From NCBI RefSeq assembly GCF_964355755.1, contig NC_092673.1:11787001-11851000 (forward strand): a stretch of 64,000 nucleotides of DNA. The letters run 5' to 3'. A model generated the notes under the pieces. It saw nothing but the letters and a program-made list of their open reading frames with translations. It was not told the origin of the DNA and made no database searches. This stretch comes from Antedon mediterranea. Taxonomy: Eukaryota > Echinodermata > Crinoidea > Comatulida > Antedonidae. The translations under genes and the position numbers were made by a program. Every line of letters starts with the position of its first letter. Within the stretch, counting starts at the first letter, position 1. Shown here piece by piece: positions 13,101-28,100 of this stretch.

Positions 13101-16100
13101 TTTGAATCTAGCTGAGTCGTTCATTTTAATCTAAAAGAAAGCCAAGTAACATTTGTTGGAAATTTTGACACTAATAATGTACTTTCATACCTAAGATTAT
13201 CTTTTATTTTGTCAAATCATAATTGAATACATGGGATACGATAAAAATAGATACAGTGTTATAAAACACAGTATGTACTGTAGATGTTACTATAGTTATT
13301 GTACATTTGTTCCGTACTTACACTCTTTTGATTCTGTAACTTTGTAATCTCATCTTTAGCATCCATGGTTTGCTTTTCCTAATACCACAAAAGACAACCA
13401 TTAAAACAAGTTTATTTTCATATATACAGTATTATTATCAATTGAGATTTTTGAATAACAATTAAATATAATATTATCAATAAATATTAATTATGAAACG
13501 CAAGTGCCATTTTGGCCATATTTTGCAATTCTTATACATTAGCAATTTGTGCAATGTTTCCATTGAGATGAATCACTATATACATACTTTATGTTCTCTT
13601 AGTTGGTTGTTGCATAAGATCGTTTGATGGGGGTTTTTTTATCATCAAAGTACACTGAGACTATAATTGTATTGCTATAGTGAAATTGAGTGTGAAAACA
13701 CAATATTCTAATCAAATTAAAGGAATAGTTTATTTTACAAAAACATGAATACTATACCAATTCAGCAGATAAGGCAATCAACCTGGCTTCATAATATTTT
13801 TTTTGTTCCACAAGTTCTTTTTGTGCAGCTTGCTATTTAAAAAAAATAAATGAGTTGAATACAGTACAATGACATTTTTATAAACACATAACATAACTGT
13901 ATAGCATTCAAAAGAAACAATATTTTAGTGATGTTGACAAGCATCAAGGTTGTGTGATTTTTATACGGTCATCATTAATATAAAAAAAATATCACAAATT
14001 GTTGGACAGCGGTAAAACAGAAAGAATGCTACAAACTGTTAATTGATTTTCAATGACCTGATATTTGTATTAAAAATGTCATTTTCTTATGTAAAATTGA
14101 TTGTTCTGAAGCTTCTAAAAAAGATAATATAAATAAAAGAAATTTTAAACCCAAAGTTACCCTTTAATCAATTTCCTAATCATAAGTCAGCATACAAAAC
14201 TCATTTAGTCACAACTGGTGTTTTTGGAGTCCCCCTCATAAACAAGGCTTGGTAATTGTAAAAATATTAATAGCTCTTGGCAAATGGCAAAATTTAAATA
14301 AAAACAAATCAGAAAACTATATTCGGAGAGAGAGGGCTCACTACTTGATATTCCGGTCCATATTAAAAGAATACAAAGGGTATGCTATTTAATATATCGC
14401 ATGGAGGATACAGGTAAGTCAGATTTTAATACAAGAAGCTTTTGTGATGTGACCAATAGATCAATTTTCCTGTAGCATAGCATGTTAACATTCAGGACGA
14501 TAACTTAGCAAAATTCTATTTTGCAAAGTAATAAATTCAACAACATAACCAAATTTACAGAATATCTATACCTTATGTTCTTTTAACTTTGCTTCTTGTT
14601 GGCTCTCTAATCTGACAACAAATAGAAATTTATCATATATCACAATGCACAACATTAATATATTATAACACACTTGATTGTATCCTTCCAATTTAATTGG
14701 TTAATTTTGCATCACATGTCATTCAGCATTAGCTCTACCTAACGGAAAAGTGATATCTAATGGTGATAATTAATGCATCTTCAGCTTTTTGTAAACATTT
14801 GAGAATTTTTGCCATGCAACGTTGTTGACTAATCCGAGTTCGAGTATCAACTTGTTGTACGTGCCTCTATTAACTGTTCTACCCCGCATATAAAGTTGAA
14901 GCAATGCCTTTTTTTTCCAGCTTCCTGGCCTAGTATATATCAATGATAAATTGAATAAAAGTATGTAAAACAAAAAATTAATGTTTTGTATTCGTTGAAT
15001 GGAGAGAATATTTCATTCAATGACAAATTGACAGCTCTATTTTCAACTTTGACACTTCAACTCATGAAGTATTCTCACCATCCAACTGATAATAATCCAA
15101 ATACTAATGGTTGTCCAGTATATGTGGTTCTTGCAACCTTAATAGGAGATATTAGGGTTTATAATCTTCATATAGAGCAAAATATAAACATTGTTCAAAA
15201 TACAGGTCCATATTTGTATTAACATAAAATAGGAATGAAAATAACCTGTGTTTTACCAATTCAGTCATACCTTGAAGCTTGTTTTGTAATTAACTCATTC
15301 CGGGCAAACTCAAAATCATTTTGTTTTGATGATTTACGATTCTTTTGTCTGCAATTAGTAACCTCAAAAGGGTGGTTAAATCGGAAGTAATGGTCACCAA
15401 TTACAATGCGATCACCCTGCAATTTAGAAAAACATGTGTACAGTAGATGTGTTTAAAAAAAAATTGTTTTCTCTTATTTGTTACTAACATTGTAAACATA
15501 CGTCTAAAAGTTCAAATTTAGAAAGAACAATTAAAATACCATCTTAAAACTATTGAAAAGAGTATTGAAAAGTCATACCAAAGGCCAATAAAATTGAAGC
15601 ACACGTTATTGCGAGTACAATATAATTTATACTAAAATAATGTAATGCAAAGCAATTTTAAAAATTAAATTTACAAAAAATTGTGTTTTGATGTACACAG
15701 CTAAAATAAGAGGATAATTTAAAGATATAATGTCCCTATAAAAAAATAATTTTTTTTTAATGCAATTTTAAAAGATTTAATAGTAATATTCACTTTGACC
15801 AAAAATGTAATCGAACAAAAAAGGGTTATTAGAAAAACCCTGTTAAAGCAAATGGGTTTTTGTTTTTTTTATCTACAGAAGTTAATAAACTTGAAGTTTG
15901 TGGAGACAATACATCTTTAAGTAAAAATTGTTCTTACATGATGAAGTACAGTAGGTGAAGTGACTAACGATCCATTTAGGTATGTATCAGCATCTGCCAT
16001 TGAACTAACACTTACAATATTGTCAACGTTATTAAATATGCTATAGAAAAAAACAAAAGCACTGATTACACTTACAAATATATTTTTTTTTATATATTTG

Positions 16101-19100
16101 GAAAAAAATGAAAATAAAAGAGGTACTTATATACACCAGTTGAAATGATGACTGAATTTACTCTGTTTAATAATATGCTAGCTGGTGCTAAAATATAGTA
16201 GGGTACTGTAGTACAGTATATATAATGAATACTACAGTACTATTAAATCATGACACATATGATTATTTTCAACTGCTCATAAGCTTAGTCTGTCTCTAGA
16301 CATGTCAATAGTAAATGACACACTTTATTATATTATATAAGTGTGCCACTGATTATATATCGAAATACATAAATAAAAATTCACAATTCAATTTATTCTC
16401 CTATTATACAGACAATGTCTAAAATTTTGTAAATGACCTGCACCTTAGTGAAGCCCATTTTCAGGTTCTCTTAGCTCTTTCAAAAATTTGCAACAGCTTA
16501 AACAACCTTTCATACCTGCTCCTATTCCAGATCGCCAAATAAATCGTGTCTCAATGTTTTGTTTTCACAACACACCACGTGGCTATGTGCCAATCATTTT
16601 AGTCGATGGGCACATAGCCACCTGTCTCATAAAAGCCCTATGCTTTATGCGCAATCTAATACGAACTCAGAACTGCTATGTGGTTTCATAATATTGGTAG
16701 TACATGAAAAGTATATATTATATTTACCAGTGCATTGAGGCTACTAATGCCCCCTGAAGTTGTATATCACTTGTTGATGACTTTCTATGCTGACCAACTG
16801 TACTTTGACCTTCCTTTAAAAGGTAGAGAAGGACCTCTGAAAGCTGAGGGTCTTCATTTAAATTTACAAGATTCGGTAGTTTGTTATCCACTTTTAAAGA
16901 TATTCCAGATTTCTGACAAAAAATTAAGAAATAACTAGTTCCAGCAACAGAATTACAGTATGTAAAGTATTTTGGAAAATAATTTGTGTTTAATTATATT
17001 TTAATTTATTTAGCTAACTCTCGTAAAAGAGAAGAACAGCAAAAAAAAAAAAAAAATAAAGTTGTAATAATACCTCTAGGCCTCTTGATTGCTTTTCCCT
17101 ACTTTTTTCACTCTGCTGTAATTTTGTTTCCCAAGCTCTTGTGGCATCTGTCATTCGTTGTTCACTCTCATTTAGTTGCTCCTTTAAAAACTTGATCTCC
17201 TCCAAACTTTGGTGGTAGGCAGAATCTGATGTTGTACAACCCTTTCTACATCTACGAAGATTATCCACTTCTGCACGCAACTCTAAAATAAAATTCAAAA
17301 TATAAAGTCCAAACAGCAGAAACGATAATTTGTTTTCATACACATCAAAATCGCCACTTACAGGATGGATAAACTTTCATAATTATATTGCCCTTGTAAA
17401 CCGATTCATATTAGATGAGTAACGTGCTAGACGCTAGTGTGTTTTGAAAAGGCGCTTTCACTATGTAGGCCTATTATTTACAAAAATTATGATAATGTAG
17501 CCGTATAATCAGGGAAGAGTGAACATTGGTATAATAATTGAAAATGTGCTACTAAAAGTATTGAACATCATAGTGAAACAACAGTTGAAATGAAACTCTT
17601 TTTGTTTGCCTGATGTTGAAATAAATAATATTAATGCTCCAAACTAAAATACTCCAATAAAAAAAAATATATTTTTTCTATACCTCTTATTAACCTTGCA
17701 TTTGGATCCTCATTCACCTTTGCTGCATTTATAATAGATCTAGCTTGCTTGGCATATCGTAGTGTGCTTAAAGTTTCCTCAATGTGAATACTGGAAGGAC
17801 TGATTGTTGCAATCATTGCTGTTTTAGCATTGCCTCCCAAACTATCTTTAAGCATCCTTGTATACAAATATAAACAAATTTATAATTTTTTTAATTTTTG
17901 TCATTTACCTGCCAAACATAAATAGAAATATTAATTTTAAAAATTCTAGTCGTTTCTAGTATGTCTAATGAGATTCTTTATGATTGTATGAAGTTCAACA
18001 TCTTAAAACAAGTTTCAGTAGTTTTGAAAACAACACAAATTCACCAATGTTATACAAGTTGTATAATACTAGATGGTACGTGCCCACAGATGGATCTAGA
18101 ATACACAGTCATTTTAGCGTAAAAAAAATGCATGTACTGCATGACTATAAAACATTTATGTCGTTTACAGACCCAAATAAATAGACACAATGATTTATGT
18201 AGTCAACTAAAATTAGCACCCTGGGAATTACTTCTGAAAGATAAACTTGTCACAAAATGAGTCAAAATTTTTGATTTGGACTCATTTAAACAAACCCAAT
18301 TTGTATTTTGTATATAACATTAGGGTTGAGGGATGGGGAATAGGATAGGTACAAAGAGGAACAATTTTTAAATATATTCTTTATCGACACAGTAACGAAA
18401 TATGTTTTTCATGTTTTATAGGCCTTTAAATAATATACCACTAAATACAGTAAAACATTTGCGATTTAATACTTTGTTAAAACTGTCCCTGTTATAGTCG
18501 ATTGAAATAGTAAAGTACTTGTAACGATACACCACTATGACGTTTATATTATTGGTAATTATTAATACAAACATTGATAGCAACTGTCATTAATCAAGTT
18601 TATTTGTATGTATTTATATATCTAACAGTAGTGGCTACCCACACTCAGTAATAAAGTTTATTTGTATATGTGTTTATATATCAAACAGTATCCACACTCG
18701 CAGTAAGAAATTTGCGAGTCAAATGGCGACCAAAAATGGTTAATACATATTTACAGTATTGTCAAAGTATTGCAATACTGTATTGACAGTTTTAAGTTTA
18801 TCCGCAGGGACTCATAAATTTACCTACTTGTGTTAAACCAAATTAATATACTGATTGCCTGGCCTAGATAAGTCTAAGCTAGTGATCACTTTGCGAGTAA
18901 AGTAGGTAAACATGACAGCCTTTTAGCTATAGTATGATCTACTTATTTGGGGTCAATTTAAGGTCAACCTTGATTTTACGAATCCTATGTTTTATGTATG
19001 CCTTTTGGTTCCATACCGTACATAAAAATGAAGGTTCTACTGTAGTATGAAATTAAGGGTGTTGCCCTGTGAACACCCTGCATCTGCCCCTGTATAGTGT

Positions 19101-22100
19101 GAATACAATTTTGTGGAAACATTCTGAGGCCTGTTTTTGTTCCAAGATGTCCCAAGTTGTATTGTTACTGTGCACGTGTGTATAGCCCTGGTATTAAACT
19201 GACCAATCATTGTAATCAAATAACGTGCAACTATGCTTTCTCCTGAGATTTCACAAGGTTTGGAGATCAAACCTGGTTACAATTTGTTACAAGTTGCAGA
19301 TGTGAACTAGTCCTATACATAAACATTTGATTTGGCATACCAGCAAGTTTTACTAATTTGTGTATGCAGGGTGACATAAATACTCCAGCATGTCTAAAGC
19401 CTTACAAATTTTGATCATTGTATAAGAAATTTAACTTTCAATAGACCAATTATCAAGTACTCACTTGCTACGTTTCATCTATTTTCAGTAGCCTTGGTCA
19501 GGCAAATTACTTTGTGATGACCTTCTGTCATTCAACATGGCTCGGTGTGGTGCTCGAGCCATCACTCGCCTGATGTGACCAAGGCTACTGAAAATATCCG
19601 AAACGTAGCAAGTTAGTACTTGATAATTGGTCTATTGAAAGTTAAATTTCTTTTCAATATTATTTTGAAACCAGATGAAATTATATTGTAAAGAGATTCA
19701 CAATTTCTTGCAATTAAAACAATAATGATGAACAAGTCCTAATCTTTGTTTTTAATTAGGTGATCATTTAGAATAAAATGATCACCTATTGTTATTGTAT
19801 GAAATCTTTAATATTATTTATTTCTTTCTGTACAGATTTTGTGTGTCAATTATCTCAAAAAGTTAAATGTCAATAATCACCAAAATTTTTTAACTTACTC
19901 TGGAAGCCATTGAATTGTAGATATGAATTCATTCACACATTTGGCGGACAAAATGTTGTGACGTCATCAAATGGCCACTTCAATTTAAAAATTAGGATTT
20001 TTCATCTTTTTTTGTAGGTTATTAAATTCAATAGAGGGCATCTCTGTTATTTGAGCCCGATTTTCGCAAAGATTTTAGTATGTGCTTGCTAAATTAATTG
20101 ACTTTCTCATGACTTGCCACTATTTTTATTTTGATGACGTCTAACGCGTAAAAACTTGAATAACGTAGGTCGTGTAATTTCACCTTCGCCGTAAAATTTG
20201 AATATCTTACAGCTCTTCAGAATTGAAGGTGACCTTGTTGATTATAATTGATTATGAAAACTAAGCTTTTCGGATGTTGTGACGTTATGATATGGCCAGT
20301 TGAATTTAAAAAGTAGTTTTTTCATCAAATTTATAAAAATTTCAAAGGGCGCGCATAGCGCTTCTACGTGCCAAATTCTCTTCCAATTCTTATATTTATT
20401 TGCTCAATTCATTATCTTTCGAAATTGTCATCTTCAAGTTTATTTTGATAATTCCATCATACCAAAAAATTAGAACATGTCCCGTCCCGTAATTCACCTA
20501 TGCTACACTGTATATAGATATACATTATATACTGTACATATTGTATATGGCATATAATAGGCACAACTCAACACTATAAGCGTATAATAGGATAGCATAA
20601 ATCAACATTTTCTGATCGTATGTTAACGTACGTGCATGTAAAAAACAAAAAATCAATTTCAGTAAACTGATAAAAATGATCACCTATAATTCGTCAAAGT
20701 GACGAATTAAATTCTAGTCTTGATTAATTATTGATTAGTTTGTGTGCAGTCGTGACAGATAACACCACTATAAAATTAAACACTACATCCAAATGCTGAA
20801 GCACATGATCATATTTCACTAATCATGCTCTGCTTGGAGGTTGGCCAATAATGTGAATGAAGAGTATTCACCATGTCAAAACACTTTCTCTGTATGGTAC
20901 AAAAGTCTTCATCTTCTTGTTCATAGATTTGTCACATAGATTTGTTATGACCTTTCCTAAGGTCAAGAGGGACTTGTTAATGCTAGCTCCTTCCTACAAA
21001 ATTGGAACAAAACAAATTTAAATTGTGATATTACGAGTACTGAAATCGTTTAAAATAGAAAAAGTAAAACACAAGTTTGAATGAGGGTAATTATACTCAA
21101 CTAACTTGTCAATAAAGGTTTCGGTTCTTTAATACTAATAATAATATAAATAATAATATCAATGTAGTTGCATTTAGCTTGTAAATTTAATTGATGTGTT
21201 GGCATAAATATTTTAAGTCAAATGGTTAGTACAGTATCTTTTTAGACACCACTTAACATGAAACGAGGGGCAATATATGTTTTAACACTACTAAGGGGAA
21301 ATGATGTAGACCACAAGTCAGGTAATTCTCAATATACTTAGTATAAAGTACAAAATTACGTCATTGGCCAAACATCTGACCAATTACTGGTTCTACTGTA
21401 GTAAAAAATTAAAAAAATACAATGTTTATTCATAAAATGAATATACTAGCTTAAGTTGAAGTGTTATTGAATGTTTCAAATACTACCTTAAGTCTGTCTC
21501 CTGTTGTAACAGCTGAAGAGCAGCGTTCACTACCAGCAAGATCAATCAAGTTGATGCGACTCGTAACACGATGAACCAGGTCGTCACCTTCTAGGTTTTC
21601 AATCTATAAATTTTAAAAATTTATTTCACCTTTAATTTTATTTTATCCTGACCCTAAACATCAAACACTGGACTGGATCCCCTGCTGACTAGCCATAGAA
21701 TTAATTTTAGAGCACCAGAAGCCATTTTAAAAGCATTTACTTATTGTTGATTAATCTGTCTATCCTTATGGATGAGAAAAACTGTTATTTTAATATCAAC
21801 AAAAATATGGAAAATGTGAACCAAAAAATGAACATGTTCTTTTTGCTGACATAATCAACCAAGTCATGCAATAGGTATTGTATTTTTTAGTTTATTTGAA
21901 TGTCAGCGAGGGTAAAACTTACTTTAGTTTTAGTCATGATTATTGTAAACACTGAATGTGATCTGCTTGACTTATCATTCATTCCTGTACTTGCTGTTGC
22001 CCTCTGTTTATTACCAAGTTCAATCCAACCGCAAATATCAGCAAATGATTTAGCAACATATCTACATTGTTTAGAAGATAATACTGTATTGCAAACAACT

Positions 22101-25100
22101 TTTGTATTGTCACAAGATTGGAAAAAGAATCAAAAACTATTTGCAGTGCAATTCTATGTTTGCAAAGTTGAAATAGTAAATGAAAATATTAGAAATAGTC
22201 TAAGCAACACTATGCTTCCGTTCGTTTCGTTTTGTTTCCGAGGGTGAGGCTCGATCTCGGTACCTTGAATGCTATAGACACGAGCACAGACCACCGAGCC
22301 ATACACAACTGACTAAATGTTGAAGAAAGATTCCTCCAAGTATTTACTATGCAGTAACCACTTTGGTGCAGATAGATTATTACATACCTCAATGAATTAT
22401 AATTTTTTAACTATGATGAAATCTTTAAATATATATCTTGGGAACAATTTGCACCTAGTTTTAATTCTCTCCAACCTGCCATTAGATATGGCAAAAATAG
22501 GTCAAAGGTCAAAATTGCTAACAATTAAAGACATTTTTTTTCTATTAGAACTAATATAAACATATACATTGTGAATAATTTAAAGTATAGCATGTGTGCA
22601 TGAAAATTCTTCATTCTTCAAAATTCATAAAAAATATAGAAAATATTGCAAGGTTAAACCGCTGCCGGACTACGATAAAGGTTGAAAAAAACATCAGAAA
22701 AGCTAAAAATGAGGATAGGTTAGGTCTCAAAATATTACATAAAATAGCATTCAAATAAAGCTGAAAGATTTCAGCTGGAGTGGTATTTTAGTTGTAGTTT
22801 ATATTTATTCATTTTCATTTATCATAATGTAAATACTTACATTGACAATCCCTCCACATATGGACCAAGTGTAGGATGCTCACGAACACGTAACTTGACA
22901 CCATGCAATAATAAAATATGTTTAATTTATCAAAGAAACATTTTGCAATTCTAATACAGTGTTATTAGTTGTAATATCCCATGATACTATTTTTAAAAAG
23001 GATGTATGTTGTACATCCCATCTTGAACATTACAATAAATATAATATAAAACATAAAATGTTTCATTTGCATGGGGTCCAGACCCCGTCCCCTAAACTTT
23101 AAAGGTGCCCTTTTTCAGAAGTTTTGATCATGTGACATATCTGTGTGTAGGTTTACACAGAGTAGTATACACAGTGCGAGTCATTGCGTAGTGGTTCTTT
23201 CGGATATAATTAGAATTTCCGGAAGCCGATCAGGAGCAGTATGAGGTGATATCACTAGTAAACTTCTAAAAATAGATCATTTCACATACTACTACAGAGG
23301 GTGCATGTCAAACTTTTTGCGTGCTATTTTCGACATTGCTTCTCAAGATGCGTGCCTTCTAAGGAGATGGGGAAAAAACGTAAACAAAAAGATTTTGCAC
23401 AACAAGCAAAACATTGTATAGATACTGTGACTAGTTTTTACATAATGATTTAATAATGATTATCAGCTAGATGACTCAGATAATGATCTTTAATATTAAT
23501 AATGATTAGTAGCTCCGACAGCCTAGGTGATGATCATGACTCATGATTATTATCTGGGCTGTCGGAAGTGATGCTCATTATTAATATTATTATATAAAAA
23601 AAACTGTGTGGGAGGTTTCACGTGGTTGTAGTAAACGGCCAAGAACTCATTGTGATTGTAGTAAATGACAAAAAACTCATCGCGATTATGGTAAACGGCA
23701 AAGAACCCATTGCGATTGTGGTAAACAGCGAAGAAACCATTGCGATTGTGGACATTGTGCTGGACAATAAACGTAATTATAAACATATGGGAGAACATTG
23801 TTCTTCATTGTAATTGTGAATCTTTATAAGCTTTGACTATGTTGAATTAAAACCCATGAATGGGAATTATGCTTTGCGATACCTGTGTGACAGTTTCAAA
23901 GTTTAAATACATGAATTTCGACCCTACGCTTAGCCTTGCTACGAGGATGTATGCCGTACGTACCACTTATCAGCATTTTTTGCAGACTTAGAAGCTAGTC
24001 TATATTGCACGCTATTCAATATTTTTTTTTCAAGCAAACACAATTAAAGGATCCTCTCAATTATTCTTTAATAGGCATATTGTCACTATGTGATGTGAGG
24101 AGGTCAACACAACATGCAATTTATGTTTGTATGTATGTCCAGCTTGTTTTTGCAATATGTCTCTAGATATAGAATTTTCCCGCAAATTAAAATTGTTACC
24201 CTCTTGACGCTCTATTGAATAACAATAACGTGAATCTTTAATAAATCAAATTAAAAAATAGCAAAAGATACACGGAAAAAAAAACTTTGTTCCACCCATA
24301 ACAATTCTCCAGCATGGAGGGCAACAATTTTGTTGGGCCTTATTAGCGTTTATGTTGACCATATTGGAAGTACCTTCATCGGGGACTTCGTCTGACGTTC
24401 GCATTGAACGAAAAAAAAAGCTATCTGTTGTTAGTCGTGCGTGTTTACCGGCAGGAAAAATAAGCCATGATCGTTTTGCTGTTTGCTAGCGCGCAATGGA
24501 GTGTCATTTCCAGCGAACTAGAGGTGCCATTTATCATGAATTCTACGTGTCAGAGTAACATTTTCAGGCCATCTAGTGGTGTCCTTTAAGAAAAATAGTT
24601 CAGTCATTTCCATAAATATTTTTTAAAAAGACTATTGAATAAGGCAATTGTGACCAACATGTACCCAAACACATGACACATGATTGGACAGCTGTTTCCC
24701 ATTGTGCATCACAGAGGGCAGAAACTGTAAATGTAAAATCAGTTTTATAGATCTAGTCATGTTAAAAGATGTCATAATGGGCCTTTACAAGATGGTGGCC
24801 ACAATATTCAAATAGCTTATATCTTCGTAATGGTTTTGGCTGGTTTTACAGGTTTCAATGTAGTGTCAAATAATTCACAACATATATATTTATATACTAA
24901 TACAACATTTTGTTCAAAAATGGCTGCAAATACCATTTCTGCCATTTGACCTCTGAACTTGTCATTATATGTTCTGAATAATTTAAGATCAAATACATGT
25001 CTCTTTGACTAGTTGTTATGAGATATAAGGTCAGGGTCAAAGGTCAATAAAAATATTTCATTTTTTTCACTTTTGGACAAAAAAAGTTCATTATAATATA

Positions 25101-28100
25101 TCAAATATATAGGCCTTAAGGCATTTAATTTTTTGTCTCCAAGATTATTAGTTACAGAGATAGGACAAGGTTAAAGGTCACAATGCCAGGAATAGTATTT
25201 GCAGCCATTTTTGGACAAAATGTTGTATTAGATTGAATATAAATATTATATTGTGAATAATTTGACACCAAAATGACCCTGTAACACCAGCCATTACAAA
25301 GATACACTATTTGAATATTTCAGCCGCAATCTTGGAAAGGCCCATAAAAGACAAATTGGGCAACAACGTTTTTCTGGTTTATTTTGACCCACTAAAGATA
25401 TTTAGACAAGTTGCCAACTTTCATCACAAATTGCACTCAGAATACCTCTTTGAACCAGGCTAATGAGTTTATACGTGATAAAACATTCAGCAAAACGGAA
25501 ATCAATTTGTGACCCATCAAATATTGAGAAAACATGAACTACTTGTAAAGTGTACTTACAGATTTTCTACCTTTGTCTGAAGCAGTGGCAAGAAGATCAT
25601 GAATTTTTTCATTATAGATTTCAAAGAAACTGATCTCAATATTATAGCTTACCTGGAAAAATACAGAAATGTAATTTCAGTGACATTTTTCTATTTTGAA
25701 CTAAAATTTCAAAATTATATTATACAGATATTGACTGCTTAGAGGTTAAATATAAGATTTGACATCCCCAAGGGAATAATATTATGTTCGAGGAAATATA
25801 TAATTCCCAAGAACTTAATATCATTCCCGAGGGGATGTCTAATCTTATATTTTACCGATATAAAAGGCGATATCTGTTATATTACATAGCCAACAACAAG
25901 TAGAATATCTGCTGGGTCGGGTAGCTTAAGGCTAGGGCCAGGCCTCCTTTTTGTATTGTATGTAAACAAGCTGCCCAGACACCTTACCTTTCGAAGAATA
26001 ATATACAGATAATTACTAATTAATGATTCCTTGGCAATAAAATATTCACTAGCCTAGGTCGTTTAAATAATAACAGAAGAATTTCCATCAATAAGCCTAC
26101 ATTAATAATAATAATATTATTATCAGGTCGGCCAAATAAATAATAATTCGTCTTCTTCGATCGAGCCGAATCACCGGATGTTCAGTGCTTCGCGCGCGTA
26201 CTGGTTACTACTGTGAGTATTAACCAATCACAAACGGTCTTTCATCACATCTAGGGTGGACTAATAACAAATGAGGGCGCTATGTATGCATAGTTTAAAT
26301 AGTTTAGTTATTCATTTCTTTCAGCAAGTTCTGTGGCGCAGCGCATGAAGCGTTGTCTTGTGATGGAGTGACAATTTCATCGCGAGTTCAAGACCCAGTA
26401 GATGACTTTTGTTTATTTATCGGCAAACGCGAGTGTTGCCACATGAAAATTACACAGTCAATATCATCGTACTCGAGAATTTATATGATTAATGACAGGG
26501 ACACGATAATTACGCAAAAATTACTCAGTCAATATCATCGTTCTCGAGGATATATACGATTTACGATCCTCGCAGCGGTAGTCATGTGATGCAGTTTCAA
26601 CCAATCACGTTGGCGTATTTACATAGGCTATGTAATATTCTATAATATTAAATGTGAAAATATAAAAAGTCAAGGTTATTCCTCCTATGTTGAATCAATT
26701 TAAGAAACAGGGCGTGAAACAGCACGGTTAGTGTGATGGATATTCTGTGTTTGCTAGAGCGTAAACTCATAAACAGACTACATAGCCATTTATTAGTTAC
26801 ACACTCTTGTGCAAAGACGACGACTACCGGGGAGAGAGACAACCTAGGGGGATTACCTAGATACTAATGGTAGTAGTTAGGCTACTTACCAGATATGGGT
26901 GTATTAATTTGGGTAAGATCTGATTTGATAGAGTTCAAAATGAGAACAAACCAACTGTCCATTAATTAAATGAACAGTTTAACACTTTGACTGCCAGAGG
27001 TTTTTCCAGTTAGAAACTGCCACCGCCAGCGTTTTTAGCCCAATTCGATGTTTTTATTAAAGCTGATTGAAACTATGTATGTGATCTGATTTATGTAATT
27101 TAGACTAAAATAATCATAAAGATTTTAGCTTTACAATGGTACCAAGAACGATTTTCAAATCGCAATATGTAAATCGTAATAGTAAAATAAAAGGAACCCA
27201 CTTTTTTAGTTTTTCATAGTTTCGCGCAAGAAAGTCGAGATAAATCACAATTTTGTGCAAGACATCAAAATATGAAAATACCGCCCGGTGAGATCAACAA
27301 ACAACGCAAAAGTTACTTACACGGCACCGATAGGTCTATAAAAACAAGTTATCACTATCGAAAAATGTACTACATTTTATAAATCATAAATATATCAATG
27401 TTTCGCCAAAATCCACATAGTAAAGACACGAGGGCTAGTTAACCAGGCCTAAAGTTGGTCCAGAACCGTTTTACGACTAGGCCTAGGCTAGCCTAGTACT
27501 ACTAGCCTAGCTAGTAAACTGATGATAATATCCATACCATTTCTAAACAAGTTTGTTGCGTGAAACTCGGTCACTTACACTGAAACACCAAAACAATTAG
27601 GATATGCCGTACATACAATAATAAAATTAAAGACTTCATATTGAAAATGACTCCATTATTTTTTATTCAGATAACAAACAAACATGACAATCCACAAAAA
27701 CCTTTGTAATGGTTCGGCGGCATAGCTAGCGCGACCGATACACAATGCGCCAAGCCATCGATCTACGCGCTACTGTGATGCGCAATGGTGTATGTTATTT
27801 CGACAGGTATCATTTTGACAGTCGTTCGTAATCAGATTAGTTACTTTCAAATAGTAAAATATTCACGGTCCAGACCGAATATAGTGTCCATATTTATAGT
27901 ATATACCAATAATTAACCTATCTACCCGGATTTCGTAAAAAAACGCGAAATACAAAGATCTTCGTGTTTGGCAGTCAAGCGTTGTGTTTCCAAACACGAA
28001 GATCTTCGTGTTTGGCAGTCAAAGTGTTTAGCATGTAGGCTGTTCTAGAGGAACACCATCATTTGGTATTATTTTTAAAAATAATAAATTAATAATTAAT

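Larger units (their letters stand above)
17868..20871 (-). other. KIF14-like intron filled with repeats
   Basis: Holds a dispersed repeat (18140-18480, also at 48130-48450), a second one (18590-18850, also at 57360-57630), a foldback at 19424-19652, a possible TIR element from 19757 to 20690, and a short GTGTTGCCC fragment at 19040-19095 also seen at 45335-45390. No exon was seen. Confidence 0.7.

Noticed and set aside
23622-23813. Small secreted or repeat protein on the plus strand
   Set aside because: Open only because a 36-bp repeat keeps both strands free of stops; lies in a KIF14 intron.
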